A stretch of DNA of 64,000 bases from Paulinella micropora (Eukaryota > Cercozoa > Imbricatea > Euglyphida > Paulinellidae): the NCBI GenBank assembly GCA_019918135.1, contig WBZZ01003018.1:332501-396500 (forward strand), written 5' to 3'. A program made the translations under genes and the position numbers. Positions 1-11,261 of this stretch are shown here, in pieces. Positions within the stretch are counted from its first letter, which is position 1; each line of letters begins with the position of its first letter. Under the pieces are notes generated by a model, which searched no databases, had not been told where the DNA came from, and was given only the letters and a program-made list of their open reading frames with translations.

Positions 1-139
1 TTCCTTTTTCTTTCATACTTCAGGGGACTCGCAGGGCCATTCCTTATGGTTTCGGCCTTTTTTTTGGGTTTGTCTTGTTGGTGAATTCTCGAGACGAACC
101 CAACAAATTCTCGAGACAAACCCAACACAATTCGAATTT

Positions 140-475
140 CTTGTCCCATTTTGGAACCCTTTTGCGCATGTTGACGCAAGCCGTCAGAAGGGCTATGCCT
201 GGAGCAAGGCTGTCTGAGCAGGACTCCTTCCCATTCAGATATTTGATCGCCCAGGAAGCTCAGCAACTGGGCGTTGCGCAAGTGGCCCGCAACCATGTAT
301 ACGTTGTGTTTGTTTTCGTTCTGTGCCCTCGTCTTTGTTGTAACATATGTCCATGCCTAACAGAATGTCTCCTACGCCAAGGCGCGGTACTGGGCGTCAA
401 AGCTGCAAGGAGCCCACCCTGGTCCACACTCCTCTCCACAGCCGCGTGCACACCATCAATGTCAGGCTAGAGAGA
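140..475 (+). other. Coding-like stretch, unidentified (possible exons)
   Basis: Two open stretches read like protein on the plus strand. The first, about 140-300, contains RYLIAQEAQQLGVAQVARN. The second follows a possible acceptor (cctaacag) near 352 and contains SYAKARYWASKLQGAHPG. Neither is complete and I do not recognise the protein. The window edge cuts off anything upstream, and an inverted-repeat element begins at about 474. They could be exons of one gene that continues near 867, or chance frames. Confidence 0.25.
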
Positions 476-826
476 AGCACAGCCCCCTCTACCGTTACTT
501 GGGGGGGGGGGTGGGCGGGCGGGCGAGCGAGTCGACGTTTTAAAACTTTTAAAAGTTTTACTATTTTTAAAATTTTAGATTTTTTAAAAGTAAAACTTAA
601 AAGTTTATTTCCCAAACCGGACCATACATGAATTAATATTTATTATTTTTATTACCATATATACATATAAACTTAGTAAATATCAAAACACACACAAAAT
701 TAGTATATAAAAACATAAAACATCAAAAAGTTCACTAGTGATTATAATATTTTGAAATATAATTTTATTTTTGTTTTATTGCTTAAAAACTCTAAAACTT
801 AGTAACGGTAGAGGGGCTGTGCTTCT
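474..826. mobile_element. MITE-like element with terminal inverted repeats
   Basis: The ends are near-perfect inverted repeats of about 25 bp: aagcacagccccctctaccg at 474 and its complement ending near 825 (cggtagaggggctgtgctt). The 350-bp element is strongly AT-rich inside and has no open frame. This is the classic look of a non-autonomous DNA transposon. I could not settle a target-site duplication. Confidence 0.55.
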
Positions 827-866
827 ATCTTCCCCAATGTCATGTTATGTGCAGACGTTCATGGGG

Positions 867-945
867 GCCATCGGTACCAAACGCTGACACCAGAAGCCCA
901 GCTGGCGTTGGAATGGACCGTCTTTCTCCTATGGGAAGCAGGCTC
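867..945 (+). other. Possible exon, unidentified
   Basis: A typical acceptor (ttatgtgcag) precedes an open frame reading HGGHRYQTLTPEAQLALEW and then TVFLLWEAG, after which the frame runs into a CT-rich simple repeat. The composition is protein-like and the stretch lies just past the inverted-repeat element, so it may continue the exons before 475. I do not recognise it. Confidence 0.3.
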
Positions 946-948
946 CCT

Positions 949-965
949 CTCTCTCTCTCTCAGTC

Positions 966-996
<31 letters not shown>

Positions 997-1296
997 CCCT
1001 TTCTCTCTCTCTCTCTCTCTCTCGTCCAAACCTTTTTCTTATCTATGTCGTCAAAATTCAACGTAATTACTGGGTACAAATGCCCAAAAAGTACACACAC
1101 ACATACTCTCTCTCTCTCACACACACACACTCGCTCTCCTCCTCCTCCTAGTACTACTACTACTTCTACTACTACTAGTACTGCTACTACGACTACTACT
1201 ACTACCACTACTACTACCACTGTCAGTACTACTGCTACTACTACTACTACTACTGCTACTACTACTAGTACTACTACTACTACTGCTACTACAACT
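949..1296. repeat. Simple repeats: (CT)n, (CA)n and (ACT)n
   Basis: A CT-rich tract (949-1023) is followed by CA/CT stretches (1097-1140) and an imperfect ACT/CTA trinucleotide tract (1150-1296). Long frames here in several phases are only translations of the repeats. Downstream, 1300-1980 holds AT-rich DNA, a G run near 1680 and a short tandem ccacgtcca motif near 1868; I see no gene there. Confidence 0.9.
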
Positions 1297-2013
1297 AAAC
1301 ATTCGACAATCTTGGGGGTATCCCTTTTTCCGAAATTTTCGATGAAGTATATGGATTTTTTTGAAAACGTGTGGAAATGAAAGGAAATGAATTCCCTGAT
1401 TGCAGAACATATAAAAATAATATTAAAATATGTTTTTATGAATTGTAATACACTTTAACTTCATCTTCAGAGGTGGGCAGGAACCGGTCCGACACGGTAA
1501 TTTTTCTACTTTTTCATAGTCCCGGCTACTATGAATCTATGATGATAACAATGCCGAACATGCAGAATTTGCTTTTACTGTTTATTCTTGCTTATATTAA
1601 GCATTTTACTATATTAAGACATGGTTTTACCTTCAAAATTTCTGTTTGCCCGCTGTGACGTACGCTGGTACGTAGAGGGGAGGGGGGGGGGATGGGTCGG
1701 AGGGAGGACGCTTCACATCAGATTCTGGTGCATTATCAGAGTTAAACAAATTTCTAATTTCAGTTTTTAGAAGAAGCGTTACAGTTGCAGTTGCCCTAGA
1801 CAAAAACCATTATCAAAAAAAGTCGGACCCAGAAAAATTCCTTCAAAAAAAATAATCACATACGACCACGTCCACGTCCACGTCCACGTCCACCCGCAGC
1901 ACGACGTGCGCGGCGACGTCCGCGCAAACTGATTCCTGAGTTACGCATTCTCCAACTTGCGTCGGAGCGATCTGAATCATCTACAATATGGATAGCATCA
2001 TGTTAAGGAGGAG

Positions 2014-2129
2014 GAGAAGAAGAAGAAGAAGAAGAAGAAGAAGAAGAAGAAGAAGACTCACTGAGAAGAAGAAGAAGAAGAAGAAGAAGAAGAAGAAGAA
2101 GAAGAAGAAGAAGAAGAAGAAGAAGAAAA
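2014..2129. repeat. (AAG)n microsatellite
   Basis: Near-uninterrupted AAG/AGA units lie at the 3' side of the SAP exon. Read on the minus strand they would give poly-Leu or poly-Ser, so the open frame through the tract is probably not real protein and a donor-like GGTATT just before it may end the exon. Confidence 0.9.
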
Positions 2130-2135
2130 CTAATA

Positions 2136-5100
2136 CCATGCTTTTCTTCCTCTGAACCAGAAGATCGATCAGACGATGAGTCAGTTGATGAACTGGAAGA
2201 TGAAGTATCAGATAAGTCATCCTCTGAATCTGCCACTGGTTCTGCAGGCTGAGCAGCACCAAGCTCTTCTTCCTCAGGGAAACCACAGTCGCATCGTTCG
2301 AAATGGTTCCACGCTTGTTCAATAAGCTCTGCCTTCTTGAACTGTTTCCGATCGGAGTTTTGCGTTGCAACACCATGCATTCTCATCCATGATTTCAATT
2401 CGCTAACTACCATCTGCTTGGACGCAAATTGCTTTTTTTCCTCTGACGATCTTAGCAACGTGAGAATTTTCCGCCAAGGCTCAGAAGCATTTCCAAATGC
2501 TAAATCCTGCTCCTGCTTTTCTTCGCTAGTAAGCTGTCTTGCACCACGCCATCTCGGGTGAGCTGGAGGACGTCCTTCATTAACAAAATAAGTGCGTGGT
2601 AAGGACAGCAGCTCTTCATCGGTCAAACGCGTAAGTGCGTTCATTTTCTCCTGTCGTTCTTGAGGCAACTCCATCCAATTTACAGGTAGCTCGTCGATAA
2701 ATCGAAATTCTGCTCTCCATTCCTTGCCTTTTGCATCGACACAGGACATATGAGCAGGACGGCCGGGCAGGCCGCCTTCGAAGTAATCTCCATCCACCTC
2801 TACTCTGGTCAAATTTCCACCTGCTAACATTTCCTCCACATGTGCTCGCTCATCCGGCCCTAGGTATTTAGTAGCAAAAGCACGAATATCCTTCTTCAGG
2901 CGCGGATTGACGAAGTAGCCGACTGGGAGCTTGGGAGGCATGTCGGTCGCTGTCATAAATAGAGAGAGAGAGAGATAGATAGATAGAACGAGAGAGAGAG
3001 AGAGAGAGAGATAGAGAGAGAAAGAGAAAGATAGATAATATTATTACCGGGGCGTCCGATAAACAAATTGATCGGTTCTCCTCTGGGATCATCACGCACT
3101 CCATGAAAATCCTGTGCGTCTCCCCAAGTAGCGATCTCTACAGTCGGCAAAGCGTCAGGATCTTTCTTGGTGATTCTATATGCCAAGGGTTTGTTGTAGT
3201 TTTTGAAACTCTTGTTCATACACGGGCTAAAATGAGTCGTCCAGTCGTAGTTACATCCGAGAACAACCAGCACATGCATCTTCTTGTGCTGCTTCTTGAA
3301 TGCAAGAATGAGCTTTAATAACGCTTGAACGATGTTAGTTGTCAGGAAGGTGCTCTTCCACCCGATATCCATAACTCGAAATTCCCGATCATCTCCATCG
3401 TGCCCGTGCCCTGGTGGCTTGCGATGTGACTCTACTTGGAAACTGATTCCTCTGTCAACGACATTGAGCCCAAGGAAACCCAGCATCGCCCACGCGGTGT
3501 TATCACCAGCTCCGTCCCACTCAAGATATAATTTCCACGCTTGCATTGTGCGAGGGTTCCAAAGTTGCCAATGTAAAAGTGCGGCAAGCATAGTAATGTT
3601 GCTGTTCGCGCCGTGTTCTACCGCGCCTTCAAGGTACGTCAGAATAAAATGCGTATCGGTAGTGTAGCAGGTATTGATTCCAACGCAAAGGCGAAACACA
3701 ATTTTTCCTTTGAAATCTTTCGCGGCGAGGCGGCAAGATGGGATCTTCACTGGCGGTTTCATATCGGCTGATATGACTGTGGCAGCAAAATCTGCTGGTG
3801 CTGCCTTCTTGCGCTGCATGCTGGCAACGCGGCACGCCCTGTGAATTTTGTGATGAAGCCTGCTACGGCGACGCCATTCTTGAGCTTCTACTTCAGTCCT
3901 GAAACCGTTAGAATGATCAGCAGCAAGCTCTGTGCATATCTCGCATTTTGAGAAATCTCCTTCTGCAAAACAAACCTGTAATAAGTAATGATAACGAAAA
4001 TATGCATAATACCTCTGACAAACTTGACGTGCGGAAAATCCATGCGCCAAACTTTGTTGATCGTATTGTCTGTCGGAGGATTATTTGGATCAACTCGTTT
4101 CGAACAACCAAACCGAAGGCACATATCTTTCCAATTCTCGCGAACATAGTTTTGGACTCCTGCGTCCTGAGCCATTTCTTGCATCCTCCATATTCCGTCG
4201 CTGCATATCTCCGGGTAACTCTCCATGAACTTCTCGCAGAGTAATACTGCTATCACATCTTCTGTTTCAGGAACGGTTGAGTAGCTTTTTATCAAAACCT
4301 TCGTGTTATTTGCAAGAAGTTTGTGTGCTCTTGACAAAACTTTATCACCGATCCCGTAGATACGCTGCCAGGCTACTTTGCACACAGCCTCCGTTAAATA
4401 CATATTTATACTGAAACGATCCAGTTTTTGTTTGAAACGATTCAAGCTGCGAAGCTGCCCAAGAATAAAGCTCACTGAGAGACGATGACGCATTCTTCGC
4501 TCTCGTGTAAAGCACATCACGCGTGTCGATAAATGAATAACACTTCCACTTTTTGCAGCAGACAGACTTTCCCTGTCCAAGTCGGCGAAGGTAATCCCCA
4601 ACAGTTTTTGGAGCGCAGACGGTCTCTGAAGCTTCACTGCACCTTTCGTGCGACTTTTCATCGTGTAGGGGCGCGTTGGATTCTTACGTGGTCTGCTGTA
4701 AGGAATTGGTGATAATATCATGATGTTATACAACAGCTCATTCGATTCCATAAGCTCGTCGAAGTTCAATCGAAGCTCGTTGGATAATTCCGCATCGTCC
4801 ACGCAGACCAGAGGAGGAAGCAATCCAGGGTTGATAGATGCAGCATCACCGTTTGAATCCGTATCTGAACACTCTTCGTCGACGTTCTACGCAAACAAGA
4901 TCGCTTATGAACATTAACCAGCATGAACATAGACAGGTAGAGAAAAAAAATTACCATGGAGCCAGTAGGAAGATATAGTCTAGAGCTGCTGCAGCTACTA
5001 ACATCATATCCTGTAGTGACAGTAGAACTGTCTGACTGTTTCCAGCTGTCGAGGTTAGCATCAACGTCAGGAACACCGGCCTGTAAAAAAGAATCTTCTC

Positions 5101-6009
5101 AGTAATAATTTTCATTTATTTATTTTTTACCTGTGCATCACTCAAGCTTGATTTTTCTGTGATGACTGTAATGTCCGAGCTTTCCCTGGGCAGAAGCGTG
5201 CGGCGACTATCTGAAATTGAGGACACGCTGTCGAGAAGCTTCCTCTTTTTTTCCGGCGGAATAGATGATGACCTGGAGAGCGGTTGCTTTCCATCAGAAC
5301 TAATACTGCTGACCGACGCTAAAAGTTCAACCTTTGCTTCATGAAGCAAGGAAATTGACTTAAGTGGAAGCGGATGTTCTTTCTCAGGAACGATGAAACA
5401 TACATGACCAATGTCAGTCTCGAACAGGAAAACTGGGATTTTAGCTCCTTCCTTGGCAGCCTCTTTCAACCAGACCGGATGTGCATCGCTTGGCAGCGTA
5501 GCTATCTCTAGGTCTGGATTAGGCGCATAGCTGAGCAAAATCTCTTGATCTTTCGATATTGCGGTGGTGACAGTCACAATAGGAGTACCCTTGCTGACCT
5601 GACATTATTTACAACAATATTTATAGAAAAAATGCAACACACGTAAAAAAAATTTACATTGCATGGATGTATGTAACAACTAACATAATTTACCTTCACG
5701 TTCGGTCGGCAAGTGTCCTCGTCGAGCTTGTTGAACCCTTGCGATGAAGAGTTGATGAGATGCATTGCATTCCTGCTCGATTCGTTAATGAATTTAATTG
5801 GATGCATCCCTGTTTGCAGGGAACTCCCAATTTTCATAGTGAAATGATCAGAAAATGCAGCATGATCTGCAGCACGCAAAGACTTTCCTCCTGGTTCGAG
5901 GAGCCCAAGCTGAAAAGAAGGAGGAAGGTATTTATCAGCAAAGACTCCGTAGCCACCACCACGGTGTGCCACATATATCGGCGCCTTGCTAGCCCTCAGC
6001 ATGGCATAC
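2136..6009 (-). CDS. SET-like / DDE-like transposase / SAP multi-domain gene (6 exons)
   Basis: On the minus strand six exons join in frame: 6009-5694, 5598-5131, 5080-4955, 4886-4013, 3962-3048 and 2949 to about 2136. All have GT donors and AG acceptors, giving roughly 1,150 residues. Exons 1-2 resemble a SET domain: GGGYGVFA near the start, FINESSRNAMHLINSSS, PNVKV, then TAISKDQEILLSY. Exon 2 ends in a Ser-rich, basic stretch. Exons 4-5 resemble algal and oomycete transposase-like proteins (DUF7869-type): a C-x2-C pair (KCEIC), a first acidic motif ISADMKPP, then LEWDGAGDN, then PPGHGHDGDD. Exon 6 has a SAP-like helix pair (SELKSWMRMHGV) and an acidic Ser-rich tail. It probably encodes a DNA-binding transposase with a chromatin-type module; catalysis is inferred. 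The first exon begins at an acceptor, so earlier exons are likely missing. Exon 6 may end at a donor before the AAG repeat or read into it. Confidence 0.6.
2957..3038. repeat. (GA)n tract inside an intron
   Basis: GAGA repeats with GATA interruptions fill most of the short intron between exons 5 and 6 of the SET/transposase gene (donor at about 3047, acceptor at about 2950). Confidence 0.8.
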
Positions 6010-6168
6010 CTAAAGTTTGAAATACACATGAAAAAAATGGCAGCGCTTCCCGTTAGAGGGAATCACTCAACAAAAAAAAAGGACAGAGAAAGGCTCACTG
6101 ATAGAAGGCCACACACACTAGCTAGTTATACTGAAGCTAGTATCTATACTCCCCTCTTTAAACTATGC

Positions 6169-6171
<3 letters not shown>

Positions 6172-6207
<36 letters not shown>
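6172..6207 (-). repeat. (TTA)n tail of the LINE
   Basis: Perfect trinucleotide tract abutting the LINE 3' end; it is the same motif that tails every SINE in the window. Confidence 0.85.
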
Positions 6208-7736
6208 GGCTTCCTCAGACTATAGCATCAGATCCAGATCCTGGACATGTGCCTCCATTGGGTCACCGGGGTCAGCCGATCCCAACGCATTGTCAGAACA
6301 CCAAACAGACATAGCAGCAACAGCAACAGCAGGGGCAGATGGGGGCTGTGAAGTGCATGAAGAGCTAGATGCGAGGGTGTTAGCTGAAGAGAAGAACTCC
6401 GAGACACTACGCTGCGCTCCCGAACCCCTCTCTCTAGCCAGGACGTCCACACTGCGCGGACGGCCGCGCCGCGCAACATCAACGTCACTTGGGGGAGAGG
6501 GTGGGACAGAAGCTGATGGAACCTCAGTGAGGTCAATCACCTCCTCGCCCCCATCCTCCACCCCAAGCTCCTCCCTTTTACCCTCCCTAGCAGACCAACA
6601 CTCAGACACATATGATCCAAACAACACATCCAACTTTGGAGGGGGACGCAACGCTGTAACCCCTAACAACGCAGCAAGCCTAAAGTTACTGCGGAAGCGC
6701 GACTTCCCCTGAAAAAACTTACAAAACAATCGTGATTGATCCACAGGCGACATATCATCCCAACCCTGCCGCACAGAGCCCTCCCGCTCCCGCCCAAGCA
6801 ACACATCCCAACCTCACCGCCTACGACCTCACCACCCTCCTCACTCCCTCCATCCCCCTCAGCAGCCCCCACAGCCATGCCACCGAGCCTCTGCATACTC
6901 AGCAACAGCTGCTTACGTCTCCCCTCATGCATGGGGCAATCCCATAAGAAGTGCGCAAGGGACTCATTGACATCATCATGACAACAGAAGCAGCGAGGGG
7001 ACATGCCACTGACCAACTTGCTGCGGTACAACCGAAGGCGGTTGTTGCAGCTGAGCAACCTTCTCCGAAGCAGATTATAATGCGCATCATCAAGGGCTAC
7101 CCATCTTGGGAACTCCTTAGTTCCAAAGACTTGACTCGCAGGCCATCAGTAAGATCGCTGCCTGCCTCTCGCTTGTCCCACATCAGTTGCTGCACCATCT
7201 TGACGTCCTGCTGAAGGGCCCACTTGTCCACAGTCAAAAACCAACCCTCGAGGTCCTTCTCTGAGCTATTTAGGAGCTCCTGAAGCCCTTGTTGTAGATC
7301 CATTGAGTCCCTGATAGCGCCTTCGGCCTCCGCAGTCCAGTCGGATTTGACTTGAGATGCGATGACAGGAAATCGCTTCTCCGGTAGAACACGCAGCCGT
7401 CCATAGAACTTCAGTTGCGCCGCCCGCCGCAAACGCTCCGCACTCAAAGAGCGCGCCAGAAAGAGTGTAATCCACTTGCTTGTCTTAGGGCTGATGCCGA
7501 GAATCATCCTCATGGGGCGCAGCATTGCTGCCTCCAGCTTGGTGAGCTGCGATACGGGGGCACGCCAGACATCGAAGGCGTACTTCAGCTTGGCCCCCAC
7601 AAGTTGATTCCAGCACATGAGACGATACCTAGCTTGTATCTCACCTGCACACCACAAAGAGTACCAACCTGCGGTGGCGACTTCAGTGACACGCGTAGCC
7701 CGCAGGGCCTGCTCCTTCCACTTCAGGTCGTCGGTG
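6208..7736 (-). mobile_element. LINE (non-LTR retrotransposon), 5'-truncated, with (TTA)n tail
   Basis: The minus strand carries the C-terminal part of a LINE ORF2. The segment after the reverse transcriptase runs from about 7736 (KWKEQALRATRV, then ARYRLMCWNQLVGAKLKYAF, LTKLEAAMLRPMRMILG). A zf-RVT-like cysteine motif, CFCCHDDVNESLAHFLWDC, lies near 6990-6935. The last frame ends DLDLML at a TAG just inside the tail. The tail is a (TTA)n tract at 6172-6207. The RT core itself is absent, so the copy is truncated. The frame changes at least twice (near 7120 and near 6800), so this is a decayed copy. The C-terminal tail contains EEVIDLTE, a possible SUMO-interaction motif. The clade is not certain. 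Confidence 0.8.
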
Positions 7737-7790
<54 letters not shown>

Positions 7791-8057
7791 GTGCTTCTCT
7801 GTCAATGGCTGATGCATTTCTGCACATGCGCCTCCATCGTCTCACCCGTGAGGGGAGTACGAAGAATTGACGATAAGCTCTAATGACACCCCCGCAAGGG
7901 CAGTTCCAACACTTCCAGACGGGCCGGTATGTTCAATGAAAATACTGGTCCAGAAATAGACCGATATGTTCAATGAAAATACTGGTGGCACCGACGGGAA
8001 TCGAACTGGCGACAGGCCCAGATGGTAGAACTTGATCACTGGGCTATCACGGTGTCC
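7791..8057 (-). mobile_element. tRNA-derived SINE, long form (copy 1)
   Basis: On the minus strand the element starts GGACACCGTGATAGCCCAG, with an A-box-like TAGCCCAGTGG and a B-box-like GTTCGATTCC, that is, a Pol III tRNA-type promoter. A unique body of about 190 bp follows, ending CAGAGAAGCAC and a (TAT)n tail (7737-7790). It is the long form, with the module CATTTTCATTGAACATACCG twice. This is the reference description for the other copies. Confidence 0.85.
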
Positions 8058-8072
8058 ATAATAATAATAATA

Positions 8073-8159
<87 letters not shown>

Positions 8160-8425
8160 GTGCTTCTCTGTCAATGGCTGATGCATTTCTGCACATGCGC
8201 CTCCATCGTCTCACCCGTGAGGGGAGTACGAAGAATTGACGATAGGCTCTAATGACACCCCCGCAAGGGCAGTTCCAACACTTCCAGACGGACAGGTATG
8301 TTCAATGAAAATACTGGTCCAGACGGACCGGTATGTTCAATGAAAATACTGGTGGCACCGACGGGAATCGAACTGGCGACAGGGCCCAGATGGTAGAACT
8401 TGACCACTGGGCTATCACTGTGTCC
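8160..8425 (-). mobile_element. tRNA-derived SINE, long form (copy 2)
   Basis: Same structure as the copy at 7791-8057. Its 3' tail (8058-8159) directly abuts the 5' end of that copy, showing head-to-tail stacking through the tail. Confidence 0.85.
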
Positions 8426-8427
8426 AA

Positions 8428-8524
<97 letters not shown>

Positions 8525-8697
8525 GTGTATCTCCTGCCAATTGCTGAGCCAAAAGGCATTGTGCATCCAGTCCTCCATTCCATAAGGAAAGTCTCCACAC
8601 CAATCGGTGGAATAAAGGAAGTGACGGCATAGAACATTACTCTAGGAGCTTTGTACCAATCAGCCAATGGAAAGGGACCGATGGCCTATGTACTCCC

Positions 8698-8698
<1 letters not shown>
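8525..8698 (-). mobile_element. Second short element, non-tRNA type (copy 1)
   Basis: About 174 bp, read on minus from TTAGGGAGTACATAGGCCAT to GGCAGGAGATACAC and a (TAT)n tail. No A or B box is seen. Its last 30 bp (GGCTCAGCAATTGGCAGGAG) resembles the SINE 3' end. It is found five times in the window, always in a TAA array. It may be the 3' end of a longer LINE or a second SINE family. Confidence 0.7.
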
Positions 8699-8771
<73 letters not shown>

Positions 8772-9037
8772 GTGCTTCTCTGTCAATGGCTGATGCATTT
8801 CTGCACATGCGCCTCCATCGTCTCACCCGTGAGGGGAGTACGAAGAATTGACGATAAGCTCTAATGACACCCCCGCAAGGGCAGTTCCAACACTTCCAGA
8901 CGGGCCGGTATGTTCAATGAAAATACTGGTCCAGATGGATCGGTATGTTCAATGAAAATACTGGTGGCACCGACGGGAATCGAACTGGCGACAGGGCCCA
9001 GATGGTAGAACTTGACCACTGGGCTATCACGGTGTCC
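8772..9037 (-). mobile_element. tRNA-derived SINE, long form (copy 3)
   Basis: Full-length, double-module form. Upstream lies a pure (TAA)n tract of about 120 bp (9038-9160), the longest in the first array. Confidence 0.85.
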
Positions 9038-9160
<123 letters not shown>

Positions 9161-9170
9161 TATTGAAGAG

Positions 9171-10371
9171 GAAATGCAAAATCATGCCGGTCAGTTTCAC
9201 AAACTTTTGTGCAGAGTTTTTTCCACAGATTGTTGTGTACAGAAGAAAAGAATAGCATTCCAGCTCATTCTGAGCTGGGAAAAGAGCGGGAATGCTGTTA
9301 CATCTTCTCGAAATGTCATGCTCTCAATAAAATCTCTGCACAAAAGTTTGCAAAACAGCAATCCAAAAACGAGTTTCATCGAATTGCTGGTTTATGAAAA
9401 ATAGATTAAGCTGGGTCGTGCAATGTTAGGAAATGACATTTATAGCTTCAACAAACACGTTATAGCAGAAACATGCAAGGGATGACATGAGTTGAGAGTA
9501 CGTACTAGGAAGGAAATGCAAAATCATGCCGGTCGGTTTTCACAAACTTTTGTGCAGAGTTTTTTCCACAGATTGTTGTGTACAGAAGAAAAGAATAGCA
9601 TTCCCGCTCATTCTGAGCTGGGAAAAGAGCGGGAATGCTGTTACATCTTCTCGTAATGTCATGCTCTTAATAAAATCTCTGCACAAAAGTTTGCAAAACA
9701 GCAGTCCGAAAACGAGTTTCATCGAATTGCTGGTTTGTGAAAAATAGATTAAGCTGGGTCGTGCTATGTTAGGAAATGACATTTATAGCTTCAACAAACA
9801 CGTTATAGCAGAAACATGCAGGAGATGACATGAGTTGAGAGTACGTAGGAAGGAAATGCAAAATCACGCCGGTCGGTTTTCACAAACTTTTGTGCAGAGT
9901 TTTTTCCACAGATTGTTGTGTACAGAAAAAAAGAATAGCATTCCCGCTCATTCTGAGCTGGGAAAAGAGCGGGAATGCTGTTACATCTTCTCGAAATGTC
10001 ATGTTCTCAATAAAATTTCTACACAAAAGTTTGCAAAACAGCAATCCAAAAACGAGTTTCATCGAATTGCTGGTTTATGAAAAATAGATTAAGCTGGGTC
10101 GTGCAATGTTAGGAAATGATATTTATAGCTTCAACAAACACGTTACAGCAGAAACATGCAAGGGATGACATGAGTTGAGAGTACGTAGGAAGGAAATGCA
10201 AAATCATGCCGGTCGCTTTTCACAAACTTTTGTGCAGAGTTTTTTCCACAGATTGTTGTGTACAGAAAAAAAGAATAGCATTCCCGCTCATTCTGAGCTG
10301 GGGAAAGAGCGGGAATGCTGTTACATCTTCTCGAAATGTCATGCTCTTAATAAAATCTCTGCACAAAAGTT
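9171..10371. repeat. 340-bp tandem repeat with nested inverted repeats (3.5 copies)
   Basis: Units start at 9171, 9513, 9853 and 10193 (periods 342, 340, 340) and differ by a few bases. The fourth is cut at 10371. Each unit holds an outer inverted repeat (CAAACTTTTGTGCAGAG with CTCTGCACAAAAGTTTG about 150 bp apart) and an inner one (ATTCCCGCTC with GAGCGGGAAT), so each strand could fold into a large hairpin. The last unit breaks exactly at the outer arm. It could be a tandemly amplified foldback element or a satellite; no coding is evident. Confidence 0.85.
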
Positions 10372-10504
10372 TGATAATAACACGACCCTTTTTCCACACG
10401 TTCAAATTTCAGACCGGCCCGAGAAGAATTTTAAGGTTGAAGGCGCTGACTGGTAGTTATGTCTTTGGAATTCAACTCATTTTGCTCGTTTGTCAACGTG
10501 TAGG

Positions 10505-10875
10505 ATCACTTTCTGACTCTGGCATATCTACGAAGCACATTGCCAAGACTCTGCAAGCCATTCTCAAAAATTCGCGTGGGGAATTGTTCCTTAAAATCAA
10601 CGGGTCTGCAGACGTGCTGCCCTTTGATTGTGTGGAGATTCCCCACGCCGTCTTTTGCACCATGATCTGGTATATTCTTGCTCACTTACTTACTCACTTA
10701 TTTATTTAATGTGCAACATGCAGGGCAAAGGCGATTTGGAGGAGTTGGTCCGCGGCTTCAGCTACACCTGGAATGCACAAGGTATTATGTATGTATGTAT
10801 GTATTTATAATGCATGCATCGTAGGGATCCTGCTCAAGAATAAGCCTATGCCCTGGGAGGACGGATTGGGAGAAG
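10505..10875 (+). CDS. Unidentified gene, possible exons
   Basis: Three protein-like segments with plausible splice sites are seen on plus. The first follows gtgtag at about 10504 and reads TKHIAKTLQAILKNSRGELF onward to DVLPFDCVEIPHAVF. The second follows an acceptor at 10721 and reads KGDLEELVRGFSYTWNAQ, with a donor at about 10780. The third follows cgtag near 10824 and reads ILLKNKPMPWEDGLGEAPP. The join between the first two is ambiguous. The last segment runs into LTR-like sequence near 10885. The family is not recognised. It could be a host gene interrupted by mobile DNA. Confidence 0.3.
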
Positions 10876-10884
10876 CTCCTCCCG

Positions 10885-11078
10885 CACTGTTATTAATAAA
10901 GCAATCTATGATAGCAGCTACACTCTCAACATACAACAACAACTTTAACGAGAAAAGGCACCAACAGACACGCCGCGTAACTTGATTGGCAGGATCATAA
11001 GTAATGGTTCTAACGACACCGTTAATCTGATACGGCCGGCCCATAACTATCAATTAATTATTATTAGTTCCAACATTT
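10885..11078 (-). mobile_element. LTR fossil, minus orientation
   Basis: Read on minus it begins TGTTGGAACTAATAAT and shares GGGCCGGCCGTATCAGA, the ACGGTGTCG block and the following 100 bp with the LTR-like sequence at 12259-12667. It is an old fragment of an LTR element with no coding attached. Confidence 0.4.
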
Positions 11079-11261
11079 TTTTAAGTTTGACTCACAGATT
11101 TTTTCGGTTTTGTTTGAAATATAATAATTTTTATGACAGAAAAATTAATTTTTCTTATATTAATATATTATACTGAATCATTGTATTAATCTGAAACTCT
11201 CACCAAACTTGTGTATATGTACACAGTTTGCAGTAACTGAACTTTAATTAAAAACAGAAAG

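Noticed and set aside
7791-8057. The SINE head taken as a tRNA gene.
   Set aside because: A and B boxes are present, but the sequence is repeated about 20 times with a fixed non-tRNA body and tail, and no clean cloverleaf with an anticodon arm is evident.
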